Assembly (NCBI RefSeq): GCF_900188385.1
Contig: NZ_FZOI01000004.1
Coordinates: 310,001-374,000, forward strand
Length of the DNA stretch: 64,000 nucleotides
Reading direction: 5' to 3'
DNA from: Azospirillum sp. RU38E
Lineage (GTDB): Bacteria; Pseudomonadota; Alphaproteobacteria; Azospirillales; Azospirillaceae
Of the stretch, positions 39,538-50,370 are shown piece by piece (the first letter of the stretch is position 1; each line of letters opens with the position of its first letter). The notes beneath the pieces were generated by a model. The model saw only the letters and a list, made by a program, of their open reading frames with translations. It was not told the DNA's origin and searched no databases. A program made the translations under genes and the position numbers.

Positions 39538-40689
39538 TCAAAGGTCACCCATGCCACGGCGGGACATGCGTACATCCCGATGCACATGCACCGATAGCAG
39601 CAGGCCGAAACCGATCATCACCCCCAACGTCGCCGTGCCGCCATAGGAGATCAACGGCAGCGGCACGCCCACCACAGGGATCAGCCCCATGATCATGGCC
39701 ACATTGATGAAGAGATAAAGGAACAGGTTCACCGTGACGCCCAACGCCAGCAGCTTGCCGAACTGATGGCGACAGCGCCCGGCAATGACGAAACCGTAGA
39801 GCAGCAGCAGCCCATAGAGGAACAGGAAGAACAGGCTGCCCACCAGCCCAAATTCCTCCGCCAGCATGGTGAAGATGAAGTCGGTCTGCTTTTCCGGCAG
39901 GAAGTTCAGATGGCTCTGCGTGCCCTGCAAAAAGCCCTTGCCCATCAGCCCGCCGGAGCCAAAGGCGATCTTTGACTGGGTAATGTGGTACCCCGTGCCC
40001 AGCGGATCGCTGTCCGGGTCCAGGAAGGTTTCCACCCGGTCGCGCTGATAATCATGCAGTACGAATTGCCAGGTCAGCGGCACAGCAATGATGACGGCGG
40101 CGATCAGCAGACCGAACTTCCATAGCCGCACCCCGGACAGGAAGAACAGCGCCCCCGCCGCCATTATCAGCATCAAGGAAGTGCCGAGGTTGGGCTGGGC
40201 CAGCACCAGCGCCACCGGCGCCCCCACCAGCAACAAGGGCGGAATCAGAAAGGGGATACGGCCACTGTCTTCCAGCGTGGCGCCATGGAAATAGCGGGCC
40301 AGCACCATCACCAGCGTGACCTTCATGATTTCCGACGGCTGCAGCTGGATAATGCCCAGATCGATCCAGCGCTGCGCCCCCTTGCCAACATTGCCGAATA
40401 AATCCACCCCGATCAGCAGCACCATGACGATGCCGTAAAGTGGATAGGCCAGCTTCATCCAGAGCCGAATATCGATCAGGGCGATCAGCAGCATCACCAC
40501 CAGCCCCACGCCGAAGCGCAGCATCTGGCGCGAGGCCCAGGGATCGAAATGGCCATTGGCGGCGGAATAGAGCATGGCAAAGCCGATGCTGGCCACCAGG
40601 GTGATCAGGAAGACCAGACTCCAGGAAATCTGGCCCAGCTTCTCCCCGATGGTCATCGCCCCCCGGTCAATGGAGAGGTCCAGGCTCAT
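39538..40689 (-). CDS. rodA: Rod-shape-determining peptidoglycan glycosyltransferase RodA
   Basis: SEDS-family glycan polymerase that works with PBP2 in cell elongation. The 383-residue protein has about ten helices. KGAQRWIDLGIIQLQPSEIMK and the conserved RDRVETFLDPDSDPLGTGYH and LIPVVGVPLPLISYGGTA segments are SEDS signatures, the last with the catalytically relevant region. It starts 2 nt after mrdA. Last gene of the mreBCD-mrdA-rodA cluster. Confidence 0.96.
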   Translation of the reverse strand: MSLDLSIDRGAMTIGEKLGQISWSLVFLITLVASIGFAMLYSAANGHFDPWASRQMLRFGVGLVVMLLIALIDIRLWMKLAYPLYGIVMVLLIGVDLFGNVGKGAQRWIDLGIIQLQPSEIMKVTLVMVLARYFHGATLEDSGRIPFLIPPLLLVGAPVALVLAQPNLGTSLMLIMAAGALFFLSGVRLWKFGLLIAAVIIAVPLTWQFVLHDYQRDRVETFLDPDSDPLGTGYHITQSKIAFGSGGLMGKGFLQGTQSHLNFLPEKQTDFIFTMLAEEFGLVGSLFFLFLYGLLLLYGFVIAGRCRHQFGKLLALGVTVNLFLYLFINVAMIMGLIPVVGVPLPLISYGGTATLGVMIGFGLLLSVHVHRDVRMSRRGMGDL

Positions 40690-40691
40690 GG

Positions 40692-42596
40692 CTATTGCCC
40701 CGTGCTGCCGGCATCAGGCCGGGAAGGTGCGGCGGCCGGTTCCGGCTGCTGGGCCACGCTGGCGCGGGCCGCATCCAGCATCTGGCATTCCAGCAGGATA
40801 TCGCGGGCAATCGGTCCCGCGACTCCACCGCCGCTGCTGCCATGTTCAACGAACACGGCACACGCATATTTCGGTGCCTCCACCGGGGCATAGGCAACAA
40901 ACAGCGCGTGGTCGCGCTCCCGCCAGGCCAGATCCTCGTTCTTGCGCACGCCGCTATTGCGTTCCGCCATGGAGATGCGGCGCACCTGGGCACTGCCCGA
41001 TTTGCCCGCCATCTCCATCCCCGGAATGGTGATGCGCGATTTATAGGCGGTACCGCCCGGCACATTGGTCACGGCATTCATGCCTTTCAGCACGACCGCC
41101 AGATTTTCCGGCTTCACATCAATGCGCGGCCATTCCGTCTGTTCGCGGTACTGGCCTTCGATCATCTTGGCCAGATGCGGCTGCACCGCATGGCCACTGG
41201 CCAACCGCGCCGTCATCACGGCCAGTTGCAAGGGCGTCGCCAGCACATAGCCCTGGCCCATACTGGCGATCAGGGTTTCACCGGGGTGCCAAGCGGCCTT
41301 CAAGGCCCGGCGCTTCCAGGCCGGATCAGGCACCAGCCCCGGCCGTTCCCCCGGCAGTTCCAGCCCCACCTTATCGCCCAGCCCGAATTTGCGGGCCATG
41401 GCGGCGATTCGGTCCATGCCGATGCGCTGGGCCAGATCATAGAAATAGACGTCGCAGCTGTTCATCAGCGCGCCGACCATATCCAGGGTGCCATGGCCAC
41501 CGCGCCGCCAGCAATGGAAGCGGTGGCTGCCCAGTTCGATATGGCCGGAGCAATTGACCCGATGATCGGCATTGACGATGCCCGATTCCAGCGCCGCCAG
41601 CGCTGTGATCATCTTGAAGGTTGATCCCGGCGGATATTGCCCGGCAATCGCCTTGTTGATCAGCGGTGTGCGCTCATCCTTCAGCAGCGTCTGATAGGCA
41701 TCATACCCAATGCCCATGGCAAACTGATTGGGATCGAAGGCGGGGCAGGAACAGAGCGCCTGGATACCGCCGGTGCGCACATCCATCACCACGGCGGCAG
41801 CGCTCATCTCCGCCGACAGCCGCTGATGCACATAATGCTGCAGCTTGGCATCCAGCGTCAGCGTGGTTTCCCGCCCCGGCTGGCCATTATCGCGTGACAG
41901 TTCACGAATCACCCGGCCAACGGCATTGACCTCCAGCTGCTGGGTACCGGCGGCACCGCGCAGAGCAGAATCAAACTGCTTTTCCACCCCGCCCTTGCCG
42001 ATGCGGAAACCCGGCAGGGTCAACAGCGGATCATCGGATTTCTCCAGATCCTTGTCCGTCGCGGCGCCGACATAGCCCAGCACATGGGCCAATGCCTCCC
42101 CGAACGGGTAGGAACGCACCTGCCCGACATCAATGGAAATGCCCGGCAGGTCGGGCAAATTCACCTCAATGGCGGAAACCTGATCCCAGCTCAGGTTTTC
42201 CTTGATGGTGATGGGGGCAAAGGCGCGGGAGCGCTGTAGATCACGCTGGATGCGCCGTTCATCGGCCTCCGTCAGCGGCACCAGCTTGCCAACCTCATCC
42301 AGAATCTGCCGCACGTCGCCGGCGCGTTCCGACACCACGGTGACGCTGAAATTCTGCTCATTCACCGCCAGCGGCACGCCGAACCGGTCCAGTATCTGGC
42401 CGCGCGGCGGGGCCACCAGCCGCAGCGAGATTCGGTTATCATCCGCCAGCATGCTGTAGCGGTCGCGCTCCACGATCTGCAGGTAATAGAGCCGCCCCAC
42501 CAGTGCGGAAACGGCAGCCACCTGCATACCGCCCAGCACCAGCGTGCGGCGGCTCAGCATACGCTGTCGCTCGGCATCGCGATCATAGGCGGACAA
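40692..42596 (-). CDS. mrdA: Penicillin-binding protein 2 (transpeptidase)
   Basis: Class B PBP cross-linking peptidoglycan during elongation, partner of RodA. The 634-residue protein has one N-terminal membrane helix (about 20-38), a dimerisation/allosteric domain and a transpeptidase domain with SxxK S325-T-F-K328, a second-motif SCD (MNSCDVYF) and KSG (MAGKSGSAQV, about 530). The C-terminal 25 residues are a Pro/Ala-rich tail. Gap to mreD 10 nt. Confidence 0.96.
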   Translation of the reverse strand: MSAYDRDAERQRMLSRRTLVLGGMQVAAVSALVGRLYYLQIVERDRYSMLADDNRISLRLVAPPRGQILDRFGVPLAVNEQNFSVTVVSERAGDVRQILDEVGKLVPLTEADERRIQRDLQRSRAFAPITIKENLSWDQVSAIEVNLPDLPGISIDVGQVRSYPFGEALAHVLGYVGAATDKDLEKSDDPLLTLPGFRIGKGGVEKQFDSALRGAAGTQQLEVNAVGRVIRELSRDNGQPGRETTLTLDAKLQHYVHQRLSAEMSAAAVVMDVRTGGIQALCSCPAFDPNQFAMGIGYDAYQTLLKDERTPLINKAIAGQYPPGSTFKMITALAALESGIVNADHRVNCSGHIELGSHRFHCWRRGGHGTLDMVGALMNSCDVYFYDLAQRIGMDRIAAMARKFGLGDKVGLELPGERPGLVPDPAWKRRALKAAWHPGETLIASMGQGYVLATPLQLAVMTARLASGHAVQPHLAKMIEGQYREQTEWPRIDVKPENLAVVLKGMNAVTNVPGGTAYKSRITIPGMEMAGKSGSAQVRRISMAERNSGVRKNEDLAWRERDHALFVAYAPVEAPKYACAVFVEHGSSGGGVAGPIARDILLECQMLDAARASVAQQPEPAAAPSRPDAGSTGQ

Positions 42597-42606
42597 GATT
42601 GTCTCC

Positions 42607-43131
42607 TCAGCTCAAATAGGCGCGGTGCAGACGTTGCAGCAGATATGTCGGCAGCGGGAATATTGCCACCCCCAGGGCGGCATGGACCAGCACTGGTCGC
42701 GCATCCAGCAGATGCGCGCTCATCAGGGCAAAGACCAGCCATTGTACAGCCGACGCCCCGAACGCCACCAGGGCAAAGCCAAGCCATAGCATCCCGAAAG
42801 ACCGGCCCAGGAAAAAGCGGCGCTGAGTGATCAGCAACCAATAGGTCAGAATCAGATAAAGCGAGGTCACCCCCAGCGGCGAACCGCTGATCAGGTCATG
42901 CAGGACGCCCAGGGCGAAAACCACCAGCGGGCGCAGCAAATCCGGCCGGTGGATAACCCAGTAGAACAGGCAGATCAACACCAGCGGCGGTGTCACCACC
43001 GAATAGCCAGGCAAGGGCAAGGGCACCATAGCGAGCAGCATGGCCACCACGATGGACCCGAAGGGAAGCAGGTTGCGCGCGGTTTGATCAAGACGATGCC
43101 AGAAACCACCGGCCAAGGCCGAACCCCTCAC
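42607..43131 (-). CDS. mreD: Rod shape-determining protein MreD
   Basis: Membrane scaffold of the elongasome (174 aa, about five to six helices). PDLLRPLVVFALGVLHDLIS is the family hallmark. It overlaps mreC by 4 bp and precedes mrdA by 10 nt. The start (MRGSALAGGFWHRL) is the one overlapping the mreC stop. Confidence 0.9.
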   Translation of the reverse strand: MRGSALAGGFWHRLDQTARNLLPFGSIVVAMLLAMVPLPLPGYSVVTPPLVLICLFYWVIHRPDLLRPLVVFALGVLHDLISGSPLGVTSLYLILTYWLLITQRRFFLGRSFGMLWLGFALVAFGASAVQWLVFALMSAHLLDARPVLVHAALGVAIFPLPTYLLQRLHRAYLS

Positions 43132-44006
43132 TGCATCGCGCCCGGTTGCGCGGCTTCCGCCGCCAGCCCGCCGGTGCCACCGAACCGGACAATCTGCAAA
43201 TGTTCCAGACGGGAAAGGTCGGCCATGGGCACAACATGGGGCTGGCCATCCTGGCCAATTTCCATCACCCCCACCGGCAGGCCGGGCGGAAACAACCCAC
43301 CATGACCAGAGGTGAACACCCGCTCACCCGGCGAAACCGCCGTATTGCCCGGCACATAGAGCAGAGTCGGATGATCGGAATTATCACCGGCGAGCATGGC
43401 CCGCTGGCGGCTGGTTTCCAGCACCACCGGGATGCGGGCGTTGAGATCGGTGATCAGCAGCACACGGGAAGACCATTCCCCCACCTGCACCACACGCCCC
43501 ACCAGCCCCTGGCCAGACATGGCCGCCTGCCCACGCTCCACACCGTCGCGCGCACCGGCGGTGATGACAACAGTGCGCACGAAGGCACCACCCGGATCGC
43601 CGACCACGCGGGCGGTGATGAAGCGGGCCGGCGGATCGGCCTTGAAGGCCAGCAGGGAGCGCAGGGAACCGTTTTCCGCCTCCAGCCGCAGGGCCACCTG
43701 CTCCCACTGGCGCAGGCGGGTATTCTCCTCCCGCAGCCGGGCATTCTCTTCATGCAGATCGACCAGCTGGCGCCCATATTCCAGCGCATCGGCCACGCTG
43801 GCCGCCGGGCGCGACATCACATTGAGGATGGGGGTAAAGGCATCGGTCACCCGGGCGCGGGCCTGATCAACCGCACCGACATTGACATGCCCGATCATCA
43901 TCAGCGCGACGGCGGCCAGCACCAGCAGCGGGAAGTAGAATCGCTGCATCAACCCCCAGAAAGGGGCTGCGATCCGCACGACCGATCCGTTGTTGCGCGT
44001 CTTCAC
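43128..44006 (-). CDS. mreC: Rod shape-determining protein MreC
   Basis: Bitopic periplasmic scaffold that activates PBP2. The 292-residue protein has a short cytoplasmic N-terminus, one helix (about 22-42, FPLLVLAAVALMMIG), a coiled coil (HEENARLREENTRLRQWEQV, about 84-103) and a beta-barrel-like domain (VVQVGEWSSRVLLITDLNARIPV). Separated from mreB by a 172-bp gap holding two stacked hairpins. Confidence 0.94.
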   Translation of the reverse strand: MKTRNNGSVVRIAAPFWGLMQRFYFPLLVLAAVALMMIGHVNVGAVDQARARVTDAFTPILNVMSRPAASVADALEYGRQLVDLHEENARLREENTRLRQWEQVALRLEAENGSLRSLLAFKADPPARFITARVVGDPGGAFVRTVVITAGARDGVERGQAAMSGQGLVGRVVQVGEWSSRVLLITDLNARIPVVLETSRQRAMLAGDNSDHPTLLYVPGNTAVSPGERVFTSGHGGLFPPGLPVGVMEIGQDGQPHVVPMADLSRLEHLQIVRFGGTGGLAAEAAQPGAMQ

Positions 44007-44127
44007 CGGGGGATGTCCCGTTATTGGGCCGACGGCGGAGAACCGGCGACTGGGTTAAAGGTGCCAGGGTTACCGGCAGCTTACCGCCTAAAGTGAAATT
44101 AAACCGTTAACAGTCGGCTGTAAATCG

Positions 44128-44168
44128 CTGCATTTCAATGCAGCAGGGCCGCGATATTCGCGGCCCTG
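44128..44168 (-). other. Two adjacent perfect hairpins between mreB and mreC
   Basis: CTGCATT-TC-AATGCAG (44128-44143) abuts CAGGGCCGCGA-TAT-TCGCGGCCCTG (44144-44168). Neither is followed by a T-run on the minus strand, so they look like a transcript-stabilising or attenuating 3' structure of mreB rather than a simple terminator. Confidence 0.55.
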
Positions 44169-44178
44169 TCCTGACGCC

Positions 44179-45318
<1,140 letters not shown>

Positions 45319-45348
45319 TCAAGCCTTGAAAGCCGCCGCAAGTCAGAT

Positions 45349-45376
45349 TCTATATGGCATTTTAGCGATTGGTGAA
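45349..45376 (-). promoter_or_regulatory. Candidate mreB promoter
   Basis: Minus strand TTCACC (45371-45376), 16-bp spacer, TATAGA (45349-45354). The start near 45342 would leave a leader of about 130 nt. The rest of the 325-bp gap to leuA has no gene. Confidence 0.35.
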
Positions 45377-45469
45377 CATCCTGCGCACATCCGCATGTCG
45401 CGGCGGAGATTACGGCAGGAATAGGGCGGAAGGCTGCGACATATCCCGATTCCGACCGCCTTATCATGA

Positions 45470-45504
45470 AAAGACAATCCCCGCCGGCCAGGGGCCGACG
45501 GGGA
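45470..45504 (-). terminator. Probable terminator after leuA
   Basis: On the minus strand CCCCGTCGGCC and GGCCGGCGGGG pair with one mismatch around CCTG, followed by ATTGTCTTTTC. Located 35 nt past the leuA stop. Confidence 0.55.
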
Positions 45505-45538
45505 TATCACGGGACTCGGGAAAAAAGGGCAAACCCGA

Positions 45539-47101
45539 TCAGGCCGACATGGCCACCGGTGCCGTCTTCTGCCGCTTTGTCACCAGCTTGTTCAGGGCAT
45601 GGATATAGGCACGGGCGGAAGCCACCAGCGTGTCCGCATCGGCCCCCTGGCCATTGACCGACTTGCCGCTCTCTTCCAGCCGCACGGTCACCTCTGCCTG
45701 GGCATCGGTGCCCGCCGTCACGGCATGGACCTGATAAAGCTGCAACTTGGCCTCATGCGGGAAGGCCAGTTTCAGGGCATTGAACACGGCATCCACCGGG
45801 CCATTGCCGAAGGCCACCACCGGGGCGATGGGCTTGCCATCCACCTCCAGTTCCAGCACGGCATGTTGCGGCCCGCGGGAACCGGCCACGACATGCAGCG
45901 CCTGGAAGCGGATATGTTCGTGCTGACGGCCAGCCTCGTCATCCATGATGGCAACGATATCTTCGTCGTAAATATCCTTCTTACGGTCGGCCAGATCCTT
46001 GAAGCGGCCAAACGCGTCATTGATCTGGTTCTCGCCGATCTCATCATAGCCAAGCTCCTTCAGCTTGGCGCGGAAGGCGGCGCGGCCGGAATGCTTGCCC
46101 ATGACCAGGGAGGAACGGTTGAGACCCACCGATTCCGGCGTCATGATCTCGTACGTTTCCGCGTGCTTCAGCATCCCGTCCTGATGGATGCCGCTTTCAT
46201 GGGCAAACGCATTGGCGCCCACGATGGCCTTGTTGGGCTGGACCTGGAAGCCGGTGATGGTGGAAACCAGCCGGGAAATGCGGGTGATATGCTCGGTCTT
46301 GATGCCGGTGGTGCAGCCGATCAGATCATGGCGGGTGCGCAGCGCCATCACCACCTCTTCCAGCGAGGCGTTGCCGGCACGTTCGCCCAGACCGTTGATG
46401 GTGCATTCGACCTGACGCACGCCGGCACCGATGCCAGCCAGGGAGTTGGCCACGGCCAAGCCCAGATCATTATGGCAATGTACGGAGAAGATGGCCTTGT
46501 CGCTGTTCGGCACGCGGGTCATCACGTCGCGGAACATCGCGGCATATTCTTCCGGCAGGGCATAGCCGACCGTATCGGGAATATTGATGGTGGTCGCACC
46601 GGCCTTGATGGCGGCTTCCACCGTGCGGCAAAGGAAATCACGGTCTGACCGGCTGCCATCCTGGGCCGACCATTCCACATCATCCACCAGATTGCGGGCA
46701 TAGGTGACGTAATCGATGGTGCGCTGCAGCACCTCTTCTTCCGTCATCTTCAGCATGTACTTCATATGCACCGGGCTGGTGGAGATGAAGGTGTGGATGC
46801 GCTTGCGGGGGGCGAACTGCAAAGCTTCCGCCGCACGGTCAATATCGGCGCGGGCGGTGCGGGCCAGGGCGGCGATGACGCTGTTCTTGGCCAGCTTGCC
46901 CACTTCGCGCACGGATTCGAAATCGCCGTTCGACGCGATGGGGAAGCCGGCCTCGATGACATCGACGCCCATTTCTTCCAACACCGCCGCGATGCGCAGC
47001 TTTTCTTCCAGATTCATGGAGCAGCCGGGCGCCTGCTCCCCATCGCGCAAGGTGGTGTCGAAAATGATGACGCGGTTCTTGTCGCGGGAAATGCTGGTCA
47101 T
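45539..47101 (-). CDS. leuA: 2-isopropylmalate synthase
   Basis: First committed enzyme of leucine synthesis, condensing 2-ketoisovalerate with acetyl-CoA. The 520-residue protein opens with IIFDTTLRDGEQAPGCSMN (HMGL-like TIM barrel), carries VHCHNDLGLAVANSLAGI with the metal-binding HxH, and ends in the regulatory LeuA allosteric domain (VHAVTAGTDAQAEVTVRLE) for leucine feedback. The ATG at 47101 is the family start. A Leu-rich small ORF and stacked hairpins upstream suggest attenuation in addition to feedback. Confidence 0.96.
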   Translation of the reverse strand: MTSISRDKNRVIIFDTTLRDGEQAPGCSMNLEEKLRIAAVLEEMGVDVIEAGFPIASNGDFESVREVGKLAKNSVIAALARTARADIDRAAEALQFAPRKRIHTFISTSPVHMKYMLKMTEEEVLQRTIDYVTYARNLVDDVEWSAQDGSRSDRDFLCRTVEAAIKAGATTINIPDTVGYALPEEYAAMFRDVMTRVPNSDKAIFSVHCHNDLGLAVANSLAGIGAGVRQVECTINGLGERAGNASLEEVVMALRTRHDLIGCTTGIKTEHITRISRLVSTITGFQVQPNKAIVGANAFAHESGIHQDGMLKHAETYEIMTPESVGLNRSSLVMGKHSGRAAFRAKLKELGYDEIGENQINDAFGRFKDLADRKKDIYDEDIVAIMDDEAGRQHEHIRFQALHVVAGSRGPQHAVLELEVDGKPIAPVVAFGNGPVDAVFNALKLAFPHEAKLQLYQVHAVTAGTDAQAEVTVRLEESGKSVNGQGADADTLVASARAYIHALNKLVTKRQKTAPVAMSA

Positions 47102-47258
47102 GATCGTCGGTCCCTGAAGCCCTGGGGGCACCGTCATTCTTGATTAGCGGTGCCGTGGTTGGTTTTGGCGGGCAAGCCGTCCATTGCCGGTCGAATGGAG
47201 ATCAATCTGGATGATCGCATTTGGCCGATGATGGCCTGACCCGTCGGATCAGATCGGC

Positions 47259-47339
47259 GGTGCGCATAGGGCGCGCACCCGGTCCCCTGAACGCGAACCC
47301 GTCCATCAGTGATGGGACGGGACACAGAGCGCTCAGGGG
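47259..47339 (-). promoter_or_regulatory. Candidate leuA attenuator structure
   Basis: Minus-strand arms CCCCTGAGCGC (47329-47339) and GCGTTCAGGGG (47284-47294) pair over 11 bp with one G-U, enclosing a second hairpin CCCGTCC-C-ATC/GATGGACGGG (47298-47321). A third, GGTGCGC/GCGCACC (47259-47279), follows. The stop codon of the Leu-rich small ORF lies inside the first arm, so ribosome position there would decide the fold. No U-run follows. Confidence 0.5.
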
Positions 47340-47485
47340 CTGATTAGTCGTAGCCCGCCCAGGCCAAGCGCCTTGGACGCCAGCAGCAGGGCAAAGGTCA
47401 GGAACAGGCCGGATGCGCACAGCATGGCCATGGCGGGGGAACGATCCCCGGCGATGGCTTCAGGCTGTTGGCGACGGCTGGTCAC
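47333..47485 (-). CDS. Leu-rich leader peptide upstream of leuA
   Basis: A 50-codon frame from a GTG at 47485 (AGGA 9 nt upstream) to TGA at 47333-47335, too short for routine gene calling. Ten leucines occur in 50 residues, and the end reads LGLGGLRLISP with two rare CTA leucine codons at 47351-47353 and 47345-47347, six to twenty nt before a strong stem. That is the layout of a leader peptide that senses Leu-tRNA. The middle (MLCASGLFLTFALLLASKAL) could also be a membrane helix, so a small membrane protein is the alternative. In-frame ATGs at codons 19 and 21 would give a 30-32 aa peptide. Confidence 0.5.
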   Translation of the reverse strand: MTSRRQQPEAIAGDRSPAMAMLCASGLFLTFALLLASKALGLGGLRLISP

Positions 47486-47637
47486 AGGGTGACGTCCTGA
47501 CTGAGGGTAAAAGATATGACAGCCGGAACTGAACCGACCGCCGTTCGATAATCTTTATGCCGCAATTGACTTAGCCGCAATAGCTTTGTCAGGCAAAAAT
47601 CTGTCGTCCTCGCAAGGCAGCGATGCCGGAAGTTGCG

Positions 47638-48564
47638 TCAGGCGGTAACGCTGACACTGGTTTCGCTGAAGGCCACAGCGATGGTGATGGTCTCCGTGCG
47701 CACATAGGTCTGCGTGACCACCAGCGCATCCGCGCCCCCCTCCCCTGCTGCTTCTGCGCTGCCCGCCGCATCCGCATTGGCATCGCCCAGCGCCCCTTGC
47801 AGGCGCGTCAGGATCTGATCGCTGGCGGCAAGATCGTCGCGGGCGGCCCGCAACTCCTCCTCCCGTTCCTTGCGCTCCTCTTCCGTCAGGGGGCGGCCCC
47901 GCTGTTCGGCGCGTTGGGTTTCCGCCTGGGTCAGCATGGTGCGGGCCCGGCCGGCAACGTCACGGACTTCCTGCACATAGGAACGCGCAAAGCCGGTGGT
48001 GACACCGCCTGCCGTCATACCGGGCTGGGCAGCCACCCGGATATTGGGATCACCCTCCCCGGCGGCAATGGCCGCCGCCCGTTCCGCGGGGCTGGCATCC
48101 TGCCCCTCTACAATCCCCTTGGCCTCCGCCGCCAGCCCCTTGGTGATACCCGCCGCCTCACGCGCAATGCGGGCCAGTTTAGCACCATCGCCCTTGGCGG
48201 CAGCCTGACGGGCTTCCTGTTCCAGTTCGCTGATACGGCGGCGCGACTGCTGCAGCTTTTCCGCCGCCGCCTTCTGGTTCATCACTGTCCGGGCTTTATC
48301 CATATAGTCGGAGAGCGCATCGGCACCGGCCGCATTCTTCGCGGCGCCATCAAAGGCGTCACCGGACAGGCCCAGGCTCATCAGCCGTTTATAGATGGCG
48401 TCGTTGGACTTGCCACCCTTGATGCTGCCTTTGTCAGTCACCAACTCGTCCTGACGGTTCCGGTCCCGCTCCCCCACCGCCTGATCGATGTGACGTTCGA
48501 TCTGCGATTTCAACGCCTTGGCGTTGGTGGCGGAAAAGAGCGAACTCGCATTTAGCGATATCAT
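47638..48564 (-). CDS. Unrecognised coiled-coil protein
   Basis: A 308-residue soluble protein I do not recognise. No signal peptide or membrane segment. It begins ISLNASSLFSATNAKALKSQ, then a charged helical region. Residues about 98-160 (KAAAEKLQQSRRRISELEQE and following) and 215-250 (EEERKEREEELRAARDDLAA) are strongly predicted coiled coil. An Ala/Gly/Asp-rich linker precedes a beta-prone Thr/Val-rich end (TYVRTETITIAVAFSETSVS). It sits between ilvC, from which it is separated by a terminator, and leuA, an unusual place. The Ser/Asn-rich N-terminus resembles type III/flagellar-associated proteins only loosely. Confidence 0.65.
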   Translation of the reverse strand: MISLNASSLFSATNAKALKSQIERHIDQAVGERDRNRQDELVTDKGSIKGGKSNDAIYKRLMSLGLSGDAFDGAAKNAAGADALSDYMDKARTVMNQKAAAEKLQQSRRRISELEQEARQAAAKGDGAKLARIAREAAGITKGLAAEAKGIVEGQDASPAERAAAIAAGEGDPNIRVAAQPGMTAGGVTTGFARSYVQEVRDVAGRARTMLTQAETQRAEQRGRPLTEEERKEREEELRAARDDLAASDQILTRLQGALGDANADAAGSAEAAGEGGADALVVTQTYVRTETITIAVAFSETSVSVTA

Positions 48565-48645
48565 CTTTGCCCCCGCACGATAGATCCTTTTGATCTATAC
48601 GCAGGATAAGCCATTCGCGCGGCGGCTGCAATATCCGCCCAAACA

Positions 48646-48679
48646 AAACGCCCGGCCCCCTCTCAGGGGCCGGGCGTTT
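48646..48679 (-). terminator. Intrinsic terminator after ilvC
   Basis: AACGCCCGGCCCC and GGGGCCGGGCGTT pair perfectly around a 6-nt loop; the minus strand continues TTTTGTTT. It isolates the ilvBNC operon from the unknown gene downstream. Confidence 0.9.
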
Positions 48680-48709
48680 GAACGATCAGGCTTCAGGTGA
48701 AGCCGGCGA

Positions 48710-49747
<1,038 letters not shown>

Positions 49748-49802
49748 TCAGACAGATGTTGGATTGCCGGATTGCCGGCGTTGGACAGGGGAAAACGCTG
49801 TA

Positions 49803-50315
49803 TCAGAAGGCCGCCGTGCCGCGCGACAGGGCAACCGCCCCGGTGCGGCTGACATCGACAAGGCCAAGTTGGCGCATCAGATCGATGAAGCGGTCCAGAT
49901 CCTCACCGGTGCCGGTGATTTCGAAAACGAAGCTGGTGATGGTGGCATCCACCACGCGCGCCTTGAAGATATCGGCGATGCGCAGGGCCTCCACCCGCTT
50001 CTCGCCGGTGCCCGCCACCTTCACCAGGGCCATTTCCCGGTCGATGAAGGGGCCTTCCAGGGTCAAATCCTTGACCTTGTGGACGGGCACCAGACGATCA
50101 AGCTGCACCTTGATTTGTTCGATGATCATCGGCGTGCCGGAGGTGACGATATTGATGCGCGACAGGCTTTCATTGCTGTCGACCTCGGCCACCGTCAGGC
50201 TTTCGATATTATAGCCACGGCCGGAGAACAGGCCGATGACCCGCGCCAGCACGCCCGGCTCGTTATCGACCAGAACAGCGATGGTATGGCGGCGGATGGT
50301 ATCTTGGGTCGTCAC
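49803..50315 (-). CDS. ilvN: Acetolactate synthase small (regulatory) subunit
   Basis: Regulatory partner of IlvB mediating valine feedback. The 170-residue IlvH-type protein has an N-terminal ACT domain (HTIAVLVDNEPGVLARVIGL) and a C-terminal half typical of the long form. I favour the GTG at 50315 (TTQDTIRRHT) with GGGAG 9 nt upstream; another GTG 27 nt further up is possible. 55-nt gap to ilvB. Confidence 0.93.
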   Translation of the reverse strand: MTTQDTIRRHTIAVLVDNEPGVLARVIGLFSGRGYNIESLTVAEVDSNESLSRINIVTSGTPMIIEQIKVQLDRLVPVHKVKDLTLEGPFIDREMALVKVAGTGEKRVEALRIADIFKARVVDATITSFVFEITGTGEDLDRFIDLMRQLGLVDVSRTGAVALSRGTAAF

Positions 50316-50370
50316 TTGAAACAGCTCCCGGACGGGTTGCACGGCAAAGGGGATAAACGGAACCGGTGGG

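Noticed and set aside
44128-44168. Classic intrinsic terminator after mreB
   Set aside because: The hairpins are strong but no T-run follows on the coding strand, so it is reported as structure of uncertain role.
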